A stretch of DNA of 64,000 nucleotides, taken from Pagrus major (taxonomy: Eukaryota > Chordata > Actinopteri > Spariformes > Sparidae). Made by a program: the position numbers and the translations under genes. The notes beneath the pieces were generated by a model. The model was not told the DNA's origin. It was given only the letters and a program-made list of their open reading frames with translations, and ran no database searches. Within the stretch, counting starts at the first letter, position 1; each line of letters starts with the position of its first letter. The DNA is taken from NCBI RefSeq assembly GCF_040436345.1, contig NC_133219.1, positions 22,681,958 through 22,745,957 on the forward strand, read 5' to 3'. Below, one piece after another: positions 1 through 12,110 of this stretch.

Positions 1-59
1 TCCCAGACAGTGATTTATCAGGGGGCACGTAATGCCTCCAACACCACCCCTTGAGCTTT

Positions 60-421
60 AAAAAGAAGAATTACAGGACATAAAGGAGAAAGATGGAGGA
101 AGGAGGGAGCAGAAAAGATGAGTGGGGAGGAAGGAGGAGGGAGGAGTAATGGGGGAATAGGTAAGAGCAAAGGAAGGGAGGAGGTTGTGGACAGACAGGT
201 TGATTTATTAGACCTTCTAGTTAACCGAGGCACATACTGTACACACACATGCGCACACATACACCTGCAGCATCCAGCGAGAGTGATGAGTGGGGAGAGG
301 TTGGTAATGCCGCTCAATGATGCGTATGGCGTTTAGTTCAGTCTGAGTGCGCCCGTCTCTCAAGCCATGCAGGCTCACAATATGCCCCAGCAGGTGGACA
401 GAGAGAGAGAGAGAGAGAGAG
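60..421 (+). repeat. Purine-rich low-complexity sequence and (GA)n run
   Basis: 60-190 is almost all A and G, and 398-421 is a GA dinucleotide run. Open frames here are composition artefacts. Nothing else is recognised up to about 720. Confidence 0.7.
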
Positions 422-719
422 ACATAATGCCAAGGCCACAAATTGGGTCAATATGCCTGGTTCATAAACAGAGCAGAACCCTCAAAGCAGCCCCGGCATG
501 CTGACGGGCAAAATTAGCACCCACATCCGAGCTGCAGGGACCTCAGGGTGCACGCAAACATGCACACATACATATGCAAACAGACACGAGAATGTGCAAT
601 AACTCGATTTATTAGGTTATATACACCAGCGCATATAAATGCAGAAACACATATACCAATAGGAACAATAATAGTCCTGACATGATAAAACACCATCAAG
701 AAGGGGATATGAAACACAG

Positions 720-1290
720 CGCGCTCCCTGCAATAAGATTACAGGCTATCAGCCCTCAGTAGATTTGCCAGCGGGAGTCCCCAGTATAATAAAATCAGAT
801 TAAAGGACAATCATATTTATTTCTAGTATATACAATATATCAAGGTTGCTCAGTAGCTCTTATTGTGATAGGCTGTGAAAAGGCGAGCCTCTGTGTACTC
901 TCCTTCTCCTAAGTTGACGTTAGGCTGTGTTTAATGAGCTTCAGGTGTCAAGGAGTCGGGGATGTAACAGGATATGTTGGCGAGGCTTATTGATTTATTG
1001 TTTTTCAAAGAAGTTTTTGTACTTTTGTTATTGCCTGGCTGTCACCGGTAATGTCATTTCAGAATGATTTCAGGTGAATAAAAGTTGAGGGACGGTGTGT
1101 AAATGTGAGCGTGTGATTGCTCTGCCGCTGGATAAAATATTAGAAAATAAGATGAGTTGGAGAGGTTAATATGACTTCTGACACATAAACACATCTCCCG
1201 CTCTGGGGCGAGGAAAAGGTATGGGTGCATTTGCTAATTTATGTGGATTCAGAATAGAGACAAAGGGGTGAACAAATTAGGTGGAATTAG
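720..1290. other. Possible conserved regulatory sequence, block 1
   Basis: Non-repetitive, without coding potential. It contains ATTA/TAAT homeodomain-type cores, ending in a dense cluster TTAATTACTTAATTAATTTT (1293-1312). It resembles developmental enhancer DNA in composition. Conservation cannot be seen from one sequence. Confidence 0.25.
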
Positions 1291-1765
1291 TCTTAATTAC
1301 TTAATTAATTTTACCTCCACTTCTGTTGCTACCACCAATGCCACTACACACTGCACACAGTATGGAGGACAACAAATCAAACCATAAAACTACTTACGTG
1401 AATAAAGAAATCATCACATCTGTCACACAAGAGCTAAGAAATCTCACTGATTTAGTAGCCAGCACTTTTATAAATCGTCTACAGTTATGCTGCATGTGTA
1501 AATGTTACAGAGTAAAGTGGTTTTTGGCCCAGATGCTCTTCAGTAGGTGGTCAAACAGTCCATGCAGGTGTCCTTCCTCATTAATTAAAAACCTCAGAAG
1601 GTTACCAAACTAAAGTAAGCTACATTGGAGGTAAATACACAAACCAAGGGAATTATTCACTTAAATGTCAACTCTCAACCTGGAAAACCCAAAGGTTTTC
1701 ATTATTTGTCATTATAAAAGCTGATATCTGATTCATGAAACATTTGTGAAAATGTAGTAACAATT

Positions 1766-1889
1766 AAAGGTCCAGTATGTAGGATTTAGTGGGGTATAAG
1801 AGAATCTACTGGCAGATTGAATATTTGTAATTATGTTTATATTATTGTAAAATCACCTGAAACTGAAGAATGCTACACACTGGACCTTT
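1766..1889. mobile_element. Short inverted-repeat element, family 1, internally deleted copy
   Basis: Bounded by AAAGGTCCAGT at the left and ACTGGACCTTT at the right, an 11-bp perfect terminal inverted repeat, with TTAA-like flanks. I recognise the ends as those of a very common non-autonomous teleost DNA element. This copy is only about 124 bp. The same family occurs, longer, at 16877-17145. Confidence 0.7.
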
Positions 1890-2226
1890 AAAGGGGCAAT
1901 ATTTTAATTGAAACGTAAAAAAAATCATTACAATTATCAACAGAATGTGAATGAATAGCAGTTTTGACACATGGTGACAATGTATTGTTGAAGAGATATC
2001 TACTGAAGTTAATATGCTATCTAGCTAACTCTCAGTGTAAACGCTAACACGCCCCTGTTCCCGGAGCACACAGTTCAAACAGCTAGCTGCATGGCTTACT
2101 GAGCTAACTAGCTAACAGCTGCTACAGTTAGCAAGCAGCAGTAAGTGGTTATTCTGGTGATATGCTGCTCCCTATTTCTTTTGAATACGAATTTGAAAGG
2201 TAGCCATTTCTTAGATATTGCACCTT
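1887..2226 (+). mobile_element. Non-autonomous inverted-repeat element, family 2, copy A
   Basis: Starts AAAGGGGCAATATTTTA and ends ATATTGCACCTTC. It shares the internal block with GTTTTGAC, CTACTGAAGTTA, repeated GCTAGC/GCTAACT motifs and TGCTGCYCCCTATTT with copies at 10277-10617, 13801-14123 and (inverted) about 32140-32400. It directly abuts the family 1 element on its left. No transposase is encoded. Confidence 0.7.
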
Positions 2227-3159
2227 CAATAAAGTCAATAAAATGAATGAGTATTTATTTTGAGGCTGGAAAATTAGTAACAACAGTGAACAACGTGGGG
2301 CATTTAGCAGCTAAAGATGCACATATTTCCATCCAGAGTTGGTGGAAACAAAAACAGAGCTAAAGGAGAGTAAATACTGGACTCACACTCCATGACTCAA
2401 AAATGAGTCCTAATTTATCCATATGTACCTAAAAGAGGTAATATGATAGTGCCATGTTTACAGTTTGTTTCTGCTGCCCCCAGGTGGTCAAAAAATGTGT
2501 TGCTGCATCTTTAAAGGTTATATAAGACACACAGTTGTGCTATGTGTTTAATGTTCAATTCAAAAAGACCTTTATACAAACAGAAGTGATCCTGTCTTGA
2601 GTTTGATAGCTATGTTATGCTTTTAATTGGTTTAACTTTAAATGCCAGAGTCATTGCTCATGTGACAACGAGATGGAACAGCCCATGAACTAAACACAAC
2701 CACATTACATTTCAGAAACATTTCACTAAAAAACAATAAGTCTTCTGAATTGACTGGTTCTCCGTTGTAAATTGTATGATTCAGGAAGATCCTTACTTAG
2801 AAATTGAAAGTCTACATGACAACAAATGCAAGAAACAGTCGTACTTGCATAAAGATTTGCCTTTACATGCTTTATCATGATCCTGGAAGCTCTTTTCCCT
2901 CCATCCTTTTGCCTCCGCTGAAAAGAGGCTCCATGCTCTCTAGCTCCCATCCGACTTTGTGCTTATGCAACCAGCTGTTTGTCTGCTTTGCTCATCCTGT
3001 CCAGGGAAAGCAACTGTCTAAACAGCACTTGTATCATTGGATCGTAAAGGTTGTTATCAGAGCCTGATGATACAAAGAAATGGAAATAAATATATCTGAC
3101 CGATTCCACCAGAGGTAGGGCTGCTTCTTTTGCATTGTTTAATATTGTATAACTCAAAG
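2227..3159. other. No recognisable feature
   Basis: AT-rich sequence without repeats I recognise. The short open frames at 2726-3067 on both strands overlap one another and have no family features. Confidence 0.5.
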
Positions 3160-3400
3160 CATTCACCCATTCGTACACACATTCATACTCTTGTGGCAGA
3201 GACTACCATACAAGGCACCACCTGCTCATCAGTAGTGATAACCATTCATATACACTCACACACTGATGGAAGTGCCACCAGGAACAATTTGGGGTTCAGT
3301 ATCTTGCCCAAGGACAGTTCAACATTTAGACTGCAGGGGCTAAGGATTAAACCACCAACTCTTTGATTAATGGACAACCGCTCTACCTGTGTAACTGTCT
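3160..3400 (-). mobile_element. tRNA-derived SINE, decayed
   Basis: Read on the minus strand, the start resembles a tRNA: an A-box-like GGTAGAGCGGTTGTCC and a B-box-like GGTGGTTTAATCCTTAG. The tail matches a common fish SINE body (CCAAATTGTTCCTGGTGGC, TCAGTGTGTGAGTG). The tRNA part is mutated and is not a functional tRNA gene. Confidence 0.65.
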
Positions 3401-3651
3401 GGTTAAAGGACTCCAGCTTTGCTTAAAGCATGCTATCTGTACAGTCTCTTGGGCTGATACCATCATTTTCATTTCAGTCTTATACAGACAATACACCTGT
3501 CAAGAATGATTCAGCAAAAATGTGAGACTAAGTGAACATTTGTTAGTCTAGGGTAGTCACACTCACCAACCCACCAAATGAAATAACAATGTATTTCTGT
3601 ATGTAACATTGTTAAATCACATGGCAATAAAGAAATGAACAAATTGTACGA

Positions 3652-3925
3652 AACGATACGATGCAATATGATACAATACAAAATTATACAAAACAATACA
3701 ATACCACACCACACCATACCATAGGAAGCGATATGAAACGAAACAATACGATACGATATGATACAATGTGAAACGATACAAATGAAATAATATGATACAT
3801 TATGATACAAAACGAAAGGATGCGCTACAATACGATACGATACGATACGATACGATACGATACGATACGATACGATACGATACGATAAACTTTATTGTCC
3901 CCTTAGGGAAGTTTTTCTTGGGCTT
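3652..3925 (-). repeat. ATACG pentamer tract ending a retroposon 3' tail
   Basis: A degenerate pentamer tract (about 3652-3830) becomes a perfect (ATACG)n run at about 3832-3885. It is followed by AAACTTTATTGTCCCCTTAG. On the minus strand this reads as a retroposon end (...GGGGACAATAAAGTTT) with a pentamer tail. A related end with (TTATC)n lies on the plus strand at 7545-7685. Confidence 0.65.
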
Positions 3926-4599
3926 AGTGTTGCTGACAGACATCATTTACATGTTAGAAAAGAATTCTATTTTGTTTTACACATCCAGCAGACACTGAGG
4001 AACATTAGCATTCACTTGTAGTTGTGTTGCTGGCCACCTGGTGGATTTAAGTCAGAATTTTTAGCTCTGTTTTGGTCTGCACCGACTCCTCACTTCACTA
4101 CATTCACCAGCTAGTTGTTAACTTTCTCTGCTGCTGTGTTCCTGGAAAAATCTGTCATAACGTAAAGGTTGCTATACCTTAAGCTGAAAGTGTGCATAAT
4201 TACTTAGACTTTAGGCTTATTTACAATAACAAAGATAAGGTATAATTTCCATTTTCCAAACGTTCCAAAAAAGGTATTATATGAAACTAAAAATAAGTTC
4301 TATTGAGGCTTGCATTATTCCTCCTTTCCAAGCTCGGAAATTGCAACTGTGCCCAATCATTCTCAAATAACCTAAAAATGTGGAAGTGGGAGGCACAGAC
4401 TTTTCAGTGGTCCACTCGCCCACATGACTAGATGTCCCTTTCCTCTGCCTAAATGCCACACAATTATGAGTGGCTCCAGGTTTGGCAGGCCAAGATGGTT
4501 GGGGGTTGTTGAGATTGTGAGATTGCATGCGTGAGTGCATGAGCGTGTGTGTGTGTTTGTGCATGTGTACATTGTGTGAACAGAGAAGTCATCTTATTT

Positions 4600-5150
4600 A
4601 CCCACCTTGGTGTTAGGGGTGGCCATCCCCCGCCCAGCTAAATGCCATGCAAATGCTGCCGCTGCCGTCAAGCTGCCAATCACACTGGTGTTGGCATTCA
4701 CGGCATGCCGCCGGAGCATTTACAGCGTCTGTGATCTTTACTAAATGAGAAATAACCCTAGCCTGTCCAAGCAGGCCGCGACGTTTAAACAACGCTATCC
4801 CCAAATTCCCATTGGAAAAATGCTATGAAGTGAAGACATCGTAGTGTGTCAGAGGAATGATAAAGAAAACAAAGGGGGTGGAGGGGGGGTGGTGGGATGT
4901 GTGGGTGGTAAGGGAGGTGTCTTACTCCCATAGTACAGCCTCATTATGATGATGTGATTTGCTGGAATGGCAGCAGCGGCTCTCGTCACTAATACCAGCT
5001 CCCCTGAGCCACGAAACAGCGCTTTATTAAACTTTATGAAAGGCTTAGCTGTCCAATTTATGAGCCTGCCTGCTGAGGACACGAGCGTGCAGAGACAGAG
5101 GAAACACTGCAGCACTACATCAGATGAGATTACACAGAACAAAAAGTTTT
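4600..5150. other. Possible conserved regulatory sequence, block 2
   Basis: High-complexity unique sequence with CATGCAAATG (octamer-like, about 4647), CTTTATTAAACTTTATG and several CAGC/GCTG cores, interrupted by a G-rich run at 4870-4915. No convincing exon. Enhancer-like by appearance only. Confidence 0.25.
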
Positions 5151-5819
5151 ACCCCTGACAGCACTTTTTCTCTCGCTTTATTCAGAAATGCAAACACAAG
5201 ACACTGTGCTAGATTGTTCTTACAAGAAGGGAAGGAGGCTTGCTAACTAAAAGACGTCTCTATTGTCAAACGTTCAAGGAAACACTCAATTTCAAGTTTT
5301 AATAAAAACATGTTCATATGTTTTCACAGAAGTAGAGTCATGACATATAATAACATCAATGTGTCAATGTGACTACTTCATCATTTTTGTAATCCAGATG
5401 ATGTGTTTTAACACTGAACTACACAATACAAGAGAAGCAGATTTTAAGGCAATTAGTTGTAAATTATAAAAATACAAAACAGGTTGTAAAACTACACAGC
5501 CAAGAATTAGGAAAATTAGATTCAAGATCATGTTTGGTTTTGTGGTGTGTACAGTAAGGAACATTCAGGGCTCTGTAATATGACCAATCTTCATGGTTCC
5601 TATTAAAAGTGTCATTACAGCATTAAAGCAACATTATGTAGAAATTGGAATTTTGTGTGATTTGGCATTCTTGTTTAATGAAATCAAGACTGAACTGTTG
5701 TATATGTTAAAATGTACATCTAGATTACGTTTTTATTATCAAACCAAAATCATATTTACTATTAGTTTTTTCAGATTGGAAAGTTCGATCAGCCCAAAGA
5801 CAATTTAAGATGTGTCTTC

Positions 5820-6070
5820 ATTTAGATGGAGAGAGTGTACAAACTATTTTCATTTTATCTCAGTTACACAGTGCAGAAGAGAAGCAAAATAATTTGAGTT
5901 GCACGGGTTAGACAGGTAAAAACAGTTGGCTGTCATCAGCATAACAGTTAAATCTGTGTTAATAAAGAAAATGTTTGTCAATGTAAATACAAGGGGACTG
6001 AATACAGAGCCTTGAGGAACCCCACATTTTACTGTCTGTCAGGTATAGAAAACATTTTATAAAATGCCGG
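5820..6070 (+). mobile_element. Decayed dispersed-repeat fragment
   Basis: Contains GGCTGTCATCAGCATAACAG and GAGCCTTGAGGAACCCCACA, phrases I recognise from an abundant fish repeat. The class cannot be settled from this fragment, and no intact reading frame remains. Confidence 0.4.
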
Positions 6071-6509
6071 AACAAGGACATAAGTGACTACATAAATCTA
6101 ACATTATATAAAAATTGGCTGTCTCATGACTAGTGGGATATTTTAGAGCAACAAGTTTTAATTTTAGTTTGCTCAGGAACTCCAATTCACTTTCCCAGAA
6201 TTTAGTTCACCCACATTACCTTATCTTGTTTAATTCCAAAAACGCACATCATACCAAACCATTATTATCTTTGTACAATTACTCCCTAATAGGAAAAAAA
6301 GATGGCGGTGATTGCTTACTCATGATAAGAGGATGCTGATAGCATTTCTGTTCTCTGATGAATAATGTATCTGGAATTGCAGAATCGTCTGGTATCAGTG
6401 TTGTATTTGGCGAACGGTTAGATTTACTGTGCTGGTGATGAATTTGGGTACCTGCAGATTTACTCATGACAGTCATGATTATACTCAGAAATAATGCCCA
6501 CAGAGCTTT

Positions 6510-6860
6510 GTGCACCTTGCTCAATCCAGCCCTGGTGGCAGAAAAGGCCTCATTAACTCCTGTGTCTTTGCTGACATTCTGTTATCACACGCTGACAGAC
6601 ACACACAGATAAACACGTGCATTAAATATTCACTAAAGTGTTTATTTTGGCAGGAAGACAGCCAGGCTAACACACACTTGTGCACACACTCACACACACA
6701 TGAACGCTGATCCCCAGGCAGCAATTAGTCCTGCCCCATAAGAGTTCCCTCCCTCATCTCTCTTAGCTGTAGGTGCAAATTAAATTTGTCTTAATGCACT
6801 GACACAGGTCTCTCATCATAACGTGAACGTGTCAGGGTCTCACACAGGCAAAGACAGGTG
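6510..6860. other. Possible conserved regulatory sequence, block 3
   Basis: Unique sequence with GCAATTAG, GCAAATTAAATTTG and GCATTAAATATTCAC motifs separated by CA-rich stretches. No coding evidence. Enhancer-like by composition only. Confidence 0.2.
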
Positions 6861-7544
6861 CACTCACTCAAGCAGGATTTTTTAAATTCCTGCTATGAAA
6901 AGATAGGATCTCAAGAAGAGAGCTGCAGAGTTTTAGCTCAGTCTCTGTGTTTGTTGAGTGCTGACAAACAGTGTCCAATTAATCTGATAGTAAAGCTTCT
7001 ATCTGTAAAGAGGAAATTAAAGATTTAGATCATTTAGAGTGATAATTTGGCCAATTTGGACAGATCTAGACAGCCTGTTAAAAGTTACAGACATGCAGGA
7101 TATACACATCAATACAAAGAAACAAAGATTCATTGCTAAGTATTGAGGGATACAAGCTATTGTAAGCGGAGGTCATGCAGCAATTATTTTGAAGGTGTTG
7201 TTGTAGATTTTTGAAGTGACTCACAGTACTCTGACAGAGTAGGTCTATCAAACAGTATCTTAGATCCAAACGCATTTCAGGCACTGAGGGCATGAAAGGT
7301 TAATCTCACTCCATCATCTCATTTATTTGTCTCTGTTTAGCTACACAGTGTCAGACTTGTCTTTCAGACCGGTTGCCTGTAATTTAAAGGTGATGATCTC
7401 TAGACAAAAAAAGACAGAAGAAAGATGGAACGAATTCAGTGAAGGTCGGTGTCTAACTGATGAGATGCACAAAACAAGTTTAATTTTGTATGAAGAATGT
7501 AATAAAGCAATTGTCCTGTGTATTTGTCCTTCTTGGTCATGTAG

Positions 7545-7685
7545 AAGGTGAATAGAGTGAATAGAGACTTTATTGTTCACCAGCAGTAGTATTTTATTTT
7601 GTCTTTCTATTATTTGATTGCGTATTTCTATTTTATCGTATCGGATCAATAAAGTTTTATTTATCTTATCTTATCTTATCTCAAT
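7545..7685 (+). mobile_element. Retroposon 3' end with (TTATC)n tail
   Basis: GGATCAATAAAGTTTTATT is followed by four TTATC-type pentamers, the usual 3' terminus of a fish LINE/SINE. The 5' part is truncated or unrecognisable. Confidence 0.5.
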
Positions 7686-8479
7686 TAACTAATAATTTCC
7701 TGGGAAGTTTTGTTGTTGTTGACGTCTTCTTTGTCCTTGTCCCCCAGTATTCATTGTTCTTTTCAGAAAACTTATTGAAAATGTAAAGGAAATTATATTG
7801 AAATGAAAAAACAGTAAAAATGTCATATAGTACTAGCTGATTGGTTCAAGTTGATTTATTTGTCATTATACAAGGCAGGGTTGCCTGAGGAAATGACAAC
7901 AGCAGAGAGAAGAACCAATTTTACAATTTGATAGCAATGAGATGATTAGCTCCAGCAGGTCGTGGTTAAATCTGATTGGATAAAGTTAAAAATGTGAGCT
8001 TAGCAATCAACCAGCTGACTGAGATGGAACAAAGCAAAAGGAAAAATCTACATAAACAGAATGAGCATGAAGCTCTTTCTCAGTCTTTTGCTGACTTTAA
8101 ATCCAATCAGGCGAGACCTGAAGAGTTACTAAGACATAAAATTGATATTTTGTGCAAAATAGAAAAAGTTAAAGAGAAGTGTGAGGTGTGTTTAGATGGC
8201 GATTAGATGCCATTGCTTCAGACTCTCAGGCCAGATACTTTCCAGACATAATTTAATAGTGGGCCTCACATTGACGCATGACAAAACCTACGACAGGTTT
8301 CTCTGTAACAACCAGGAACATTTTGGATTTTAAAGGAATGAATGTAATACATGAAAGGATTACCTGATTTCTTTTATTTCTATAACCTGATTTATCTGGT
8401 TTGTAAACATTTAGTGAGTGACTCAGCTAGACCATAAAAGATACATTTGCAGGGATTCCATGCCATGACTTCACCACAT

Positions 8480-8800
8480 GAATAGGTTAAGCACACTTGT
8501 ACCACAGTGGCGCTGAATGAACGAGTGTCAGCGGTGGCAAAATGACAACGTAACACTCAAATCAATGGCACTCTGCAGCTAATGAATGACAAGGCTAATT
8601 GCGGGAACGGCTTGTTGCTCTTTGGTTTAGATAAATACTCCGACAAGTGAAGTGCTTTAATTATCCCCAGTGTGTTTGTGCCTGAGCGCCGTCGCCGCCG
8701 CTTCACTCGAGATGCCTGCCGAATGAGACAAGCTAATTAAGAGTGATTTCCCAGCTCCCCACTCATTAATAACACAACAGCAATTAAGAGGAGCTAGTGG
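8480..8800. other. Possible conserved regulatory sequence, block 4
   Basis: The most enhancer-like stretch in the left part: many homeodomain cores (GCTAATTG, TTTAATTATCCCC, AGCTAATTAAGAG, CTCATTAATAAC, GCAATTAAGAG) in unique sequence of balanced composition, with no repeat match and no open frame of note. Confidence 0.3.
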
Positions 8801-8849
8801 AACATGGTGCATTTGGTGCTAACAAGATTAGCCTCATGGAGCAATGAGT

Positions 8850-9080
8850 TTAGGAGAGACACAGACACAGAGAGAGAGAGAAGGGGAAAGATAAAGCTGA
8901 GAAAGAGATTCAATTGAGAGAGGAAGATATTAGCAGGTGTTGCGAGGAGAGAGATAGTGTGGATGTAAGGGATCGAAAAGAGAGTGAAGACTAAAATGAG
9001 ACAGAAGGGAAGAGAAAGGAGGCAAATGAAGTTAAGTGAGGAGGAGAAGGACAAAGAAGGAGCACAGACGACAGGATAGT
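8850..9080 (+). repeat. Purine-rich tract
   Basis: GA/AAG-rich stretch of about 230 bp. It produces a long open frame on the opposite strand rich in Ser, Leu and Phe, with no domain and no splice context, so it is not annotated as a gene. Confidence 0.65.
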
Positions 9081-10276
9081 AAAAACAGAAAGGAAATGTG
9101 TGCCTCTGATTCAAACTGAACCTTTTTTTTTTTTTCAGCTCCCTGCATGAATCACCAGAGTGGCCTTTAAATGGGCTGTTGCATAAAGGACATTTAGTTT
9201 CATGAGCTCGCAGAATAATAACAGAGGCAGGGAAGACGGCGCACCTCTGAGCGTGACAGCGTTTAATTACCAGCAATACTCGAGCCTGTGTGAGAGAGAT
9301 TATAGAGGTAATAAATACATCCAGGATGTTTAAAAAAAATGCAGTACGTAGGTTATGTTTACATCCCGCTTATTACATGTAGGTACAACTATCAGTACAT
9401 GGAATTAGATCATCCCTACAGCGAGTCACATGGCTGTACTTTGCTATTAAAAGCAGGCCGACAGGCATCAAGGGATTTTTTACTACTAAATGAAGTAATA
9501 GGATAAGCTCATTTGAGTGATTTGGAGAAGTATACAACTGTTGCTGCAATGTTTGACAATTTAACTAGCACAGACAAACAAGGCTAAGGTCTCAGTCAGA
9601 CCAAATCAGGCGTTGCATTGGTTAACCGCAGGGTTGAGCGGCTGTGTGAGAGTGTCTATCCATGTTGGGAACTTTAACCCCTGATCCAGATGGTGGCATA
9701 TCTGGGTGAATAATCGGATACTCGATATCTGGCTTAAAGCTGAGCCAAGGGTTCTATGAATTAAGCCGACTACTTTATCCGCTAATCTAAGTCGTATCTA
9801 AGGATTGTCCGATTTACTGGAGTAATGAGCAATTTGTTTCCATTGCATAAGAACCTTATGGGATTGTAATGATTGTTCCAGGTGTTAGTCAATCCCTCAG
9901 GTGTTGCCCGGGAGTTGTTGCTTGTGAAAAACTTTATATTTTGATCGCAAAACACATATATATAATGATATGATATATTCATATAAATGAATCTGTGTAA
10001 ATTAATAGTCCGTTCGTTCCTGATAATGGACCTTGTCGTAATCAACATACAGGATGCAAGGCATATCATTAGGGTGGGTTTTAAACTGGTGCACAACAAC
10101 AAATTGAGGGAATCCAAGTGAAACATACTGTGACACAAAGAGATGTCCATTGTGTTGAATTTTGTTCATTCATCCTGCCCGTCTCGTCCCAGTTTATGTG
10201 ATTGGCCACCGCAACGTGATGTCAGGTCCATCATGCACCTGGAATACTTGGAGGTTGAAATTGCAAATATCTTTTT
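9081..10276. other. No recognisable feature
   Basis: Unique intergenic sequence. The 122-codon open frame on the minus strand (9782-10150) has no splice context or known domain and looks fortuitous. Confidence 0.5.
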
Positions 10277-10617
10277 AAAGGTGTAATATGTAACAATTTT
10301 AGTTTAAAACATTAAAAAATGAATCAAAGTTATCAACAAAATGTGTAGAAATGATAGTTTTGACGTTATATCAAGGAAGTAAATGTATTGTGTTGCAGAT
10401 ATATCTACTGAAGTTAGCATGCTAATCAGCTAGCAGTCTGTCCATTTTTATTATACCGCTCCCAGTCAGGACCACTAGCTGCACGTTCAACTAAGAGCTA
10501 ACTCTCTAGCAGAGGCTACAGTTAGCATCAGTTAGCCAATAATCTGGTGATTTGCTGCCCCCTATTTGTTTGGAGTCTGAATCAAGAGGGGGCCATTTCT
10601 TACATACTGCACCTTTA
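10277..10617 (+). mobile_element. Non-autonomous inverted-repeat element, family 2, copy B
   Basis: Best-preserved copy. AAAGGTGTAATATGTAAC at the left is answered by TTACATACTGCACCTTT at the right, an imperfect terminal inverted repeat. The internal GTTAGCATGCTAATCAGC and TGCTGCCCCCTATTTG blocks match the other copies. Confidence 0.75.
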
Positions 10618-11664
10618 AAGACCTCTTCAATTACTCAAAAACTGCAGTTGCAGTCTAAAATCACGATGACAGTAGGCACGCTGCTTTTGTGATTTTAATC
10701 TTTGCACTTCTAATTAATGCATAAATCTGTATTTTGTGCTACTGCTGAACTTGTGGTATAACTAATTAATTCACAGACAGGTGTCTGGCATGAGAAAACT
10801 CAGACAAAACAAGCGAGTGTGTTCATCAATAATAAGCCTCTATACTTTTATTGTGATGTTGTTTATGGAGGAGCTTGTTTGACCAAATTAAAGCTGCACT
10901 AATAAATATTTTTATCTTAAAAAAGGCTTTGACTTTGCAGTTCCTGTCAGCTCTGCAGAGCATTTTAGCATCTTACGGCTAATTGTTTTTGATTTCTGGT
11001 TTGCAAGTTTACTGTTTTGATTCATCACTGTTGTTTTCAGCAGCAGCGGGCATCTGTTCTCATCCGTAAAGTTCTCATAATTCCGCTGTATGCTACCTGC
11101 TCAGCAGCAAACTGCAGACAGAGTTAGGGACGAGCTGGTGAACACAGTGGAACATTTAGTACAGCGGGATAAAGAGCCTGACATTTCCTTCAGGAGCTGG
11201 TGAAGATCTACACAGAGCTATATTTACTATTGAACTTTGGTTCACCAAGTGGACTCTAACATAAAAAAACAGGCAACTGTTTGTATACAGCTTTAAAATC
11301 AATCACCTTTAAATTCAAGCTTATAGCATGGCCAAAACACTGATTCAAAATAAAACAGAAATACATCCATTTGGATAATTGATCTGTGCCTGACATTATG
11401 TGTAACAAGGTACACTTAATCCTCCTGAAAGCTCTGTATTTTCAGAGCTACTGTATGTAGCAGTGTGGCAACACAAACACATATTTTTTTTCTTCTGGGG
11501 GAAAAAGTGCTCAAAATGTTCTGTGGGCCACACTGAGCGTTTCCAAGTAAAAGGGAATGAACTAGTTCAAGGATAAATTCAAATTCAAGGAATTTATGGC
11601 TCCTCTCTGAGGAGACAGTATATACAGTATCTATAGAAAACAGATTCTGAGGCAATGCAAACTG

Positions 11665-11684
11665 AGTGTGTCTGTGTGTGTGTC

Positions 11685-11717
<33 letters not shown>

Positions 11718-11718
11718 C
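11665..11718 (+). repeat. (TG)n microsatellite
   Basis: Imperfect TG/TCTG repeat of about 54 bp in the gene-poor left part of the window. Confidence 0.9.
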
Positions 11719-11749
11719 TGAAATAGACTATATAAAGGATGTCAGTCAC

Positions 11750-12110
11750 AGTAACTTTTCATGCTGCAAGCATGGAGCTCTTGACAAGAGACTCAATCAG
11801 CAGCACTAAAGCCTGCCTCTGCTTCCTCTGCCTCTGCCACCCTACTTTTGTGTCGACTAATCTCCACTGTAGGATGTAGAGGAGCCATTTGATATTGTCT
11901 TCCCCGGTGTTTTTCATTATCACCGTCTTACTGCAGCCTGCCGGTGGCATTACCGCGACATTAGTGGGCTTGACAGGACGAGAATCACCACACAATCCTG
12001 TCACAACCTCCCATCTCGGCTGTAACCCTACTCGCATTTCAAAGCCCCTCCGCCTCTTCTTATCTTTCACTTCCCTTTTTTTCTGTTCGGAGGTGGATCG
12101 GCAGCAGGGT
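11750..12110. other. Possible conserved regulatory sequence, block 5
   Basis: Unique, fairly GC-balanced sequence. The open frames present on both strands (about 100 aa each) lack domains, splice context and codon bias, so regulatory DNA is as likely as coding. Confidence 0.2.

Noticed and set aside
3160..3400. A functional tRNA gene on the minus strand
   Set aside because: The A- and B-box-like words are there, but the cloverleaf is broken and the sequence continues into a SINE body.
7976..8206. Open frame encoding a Lys/Glu-rich, coiled-coil-like 76-aa peptide
   Set aside because: No splice sites, promoter or homologue recognised; AT-rich, A-biased sequence easily gives such peptides.
8794..9276. 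160-codon open frame on the minus strand
   Set aside because: Antisense of a purine-rich tract; composition explains the lack of stops, and no domain is visible.
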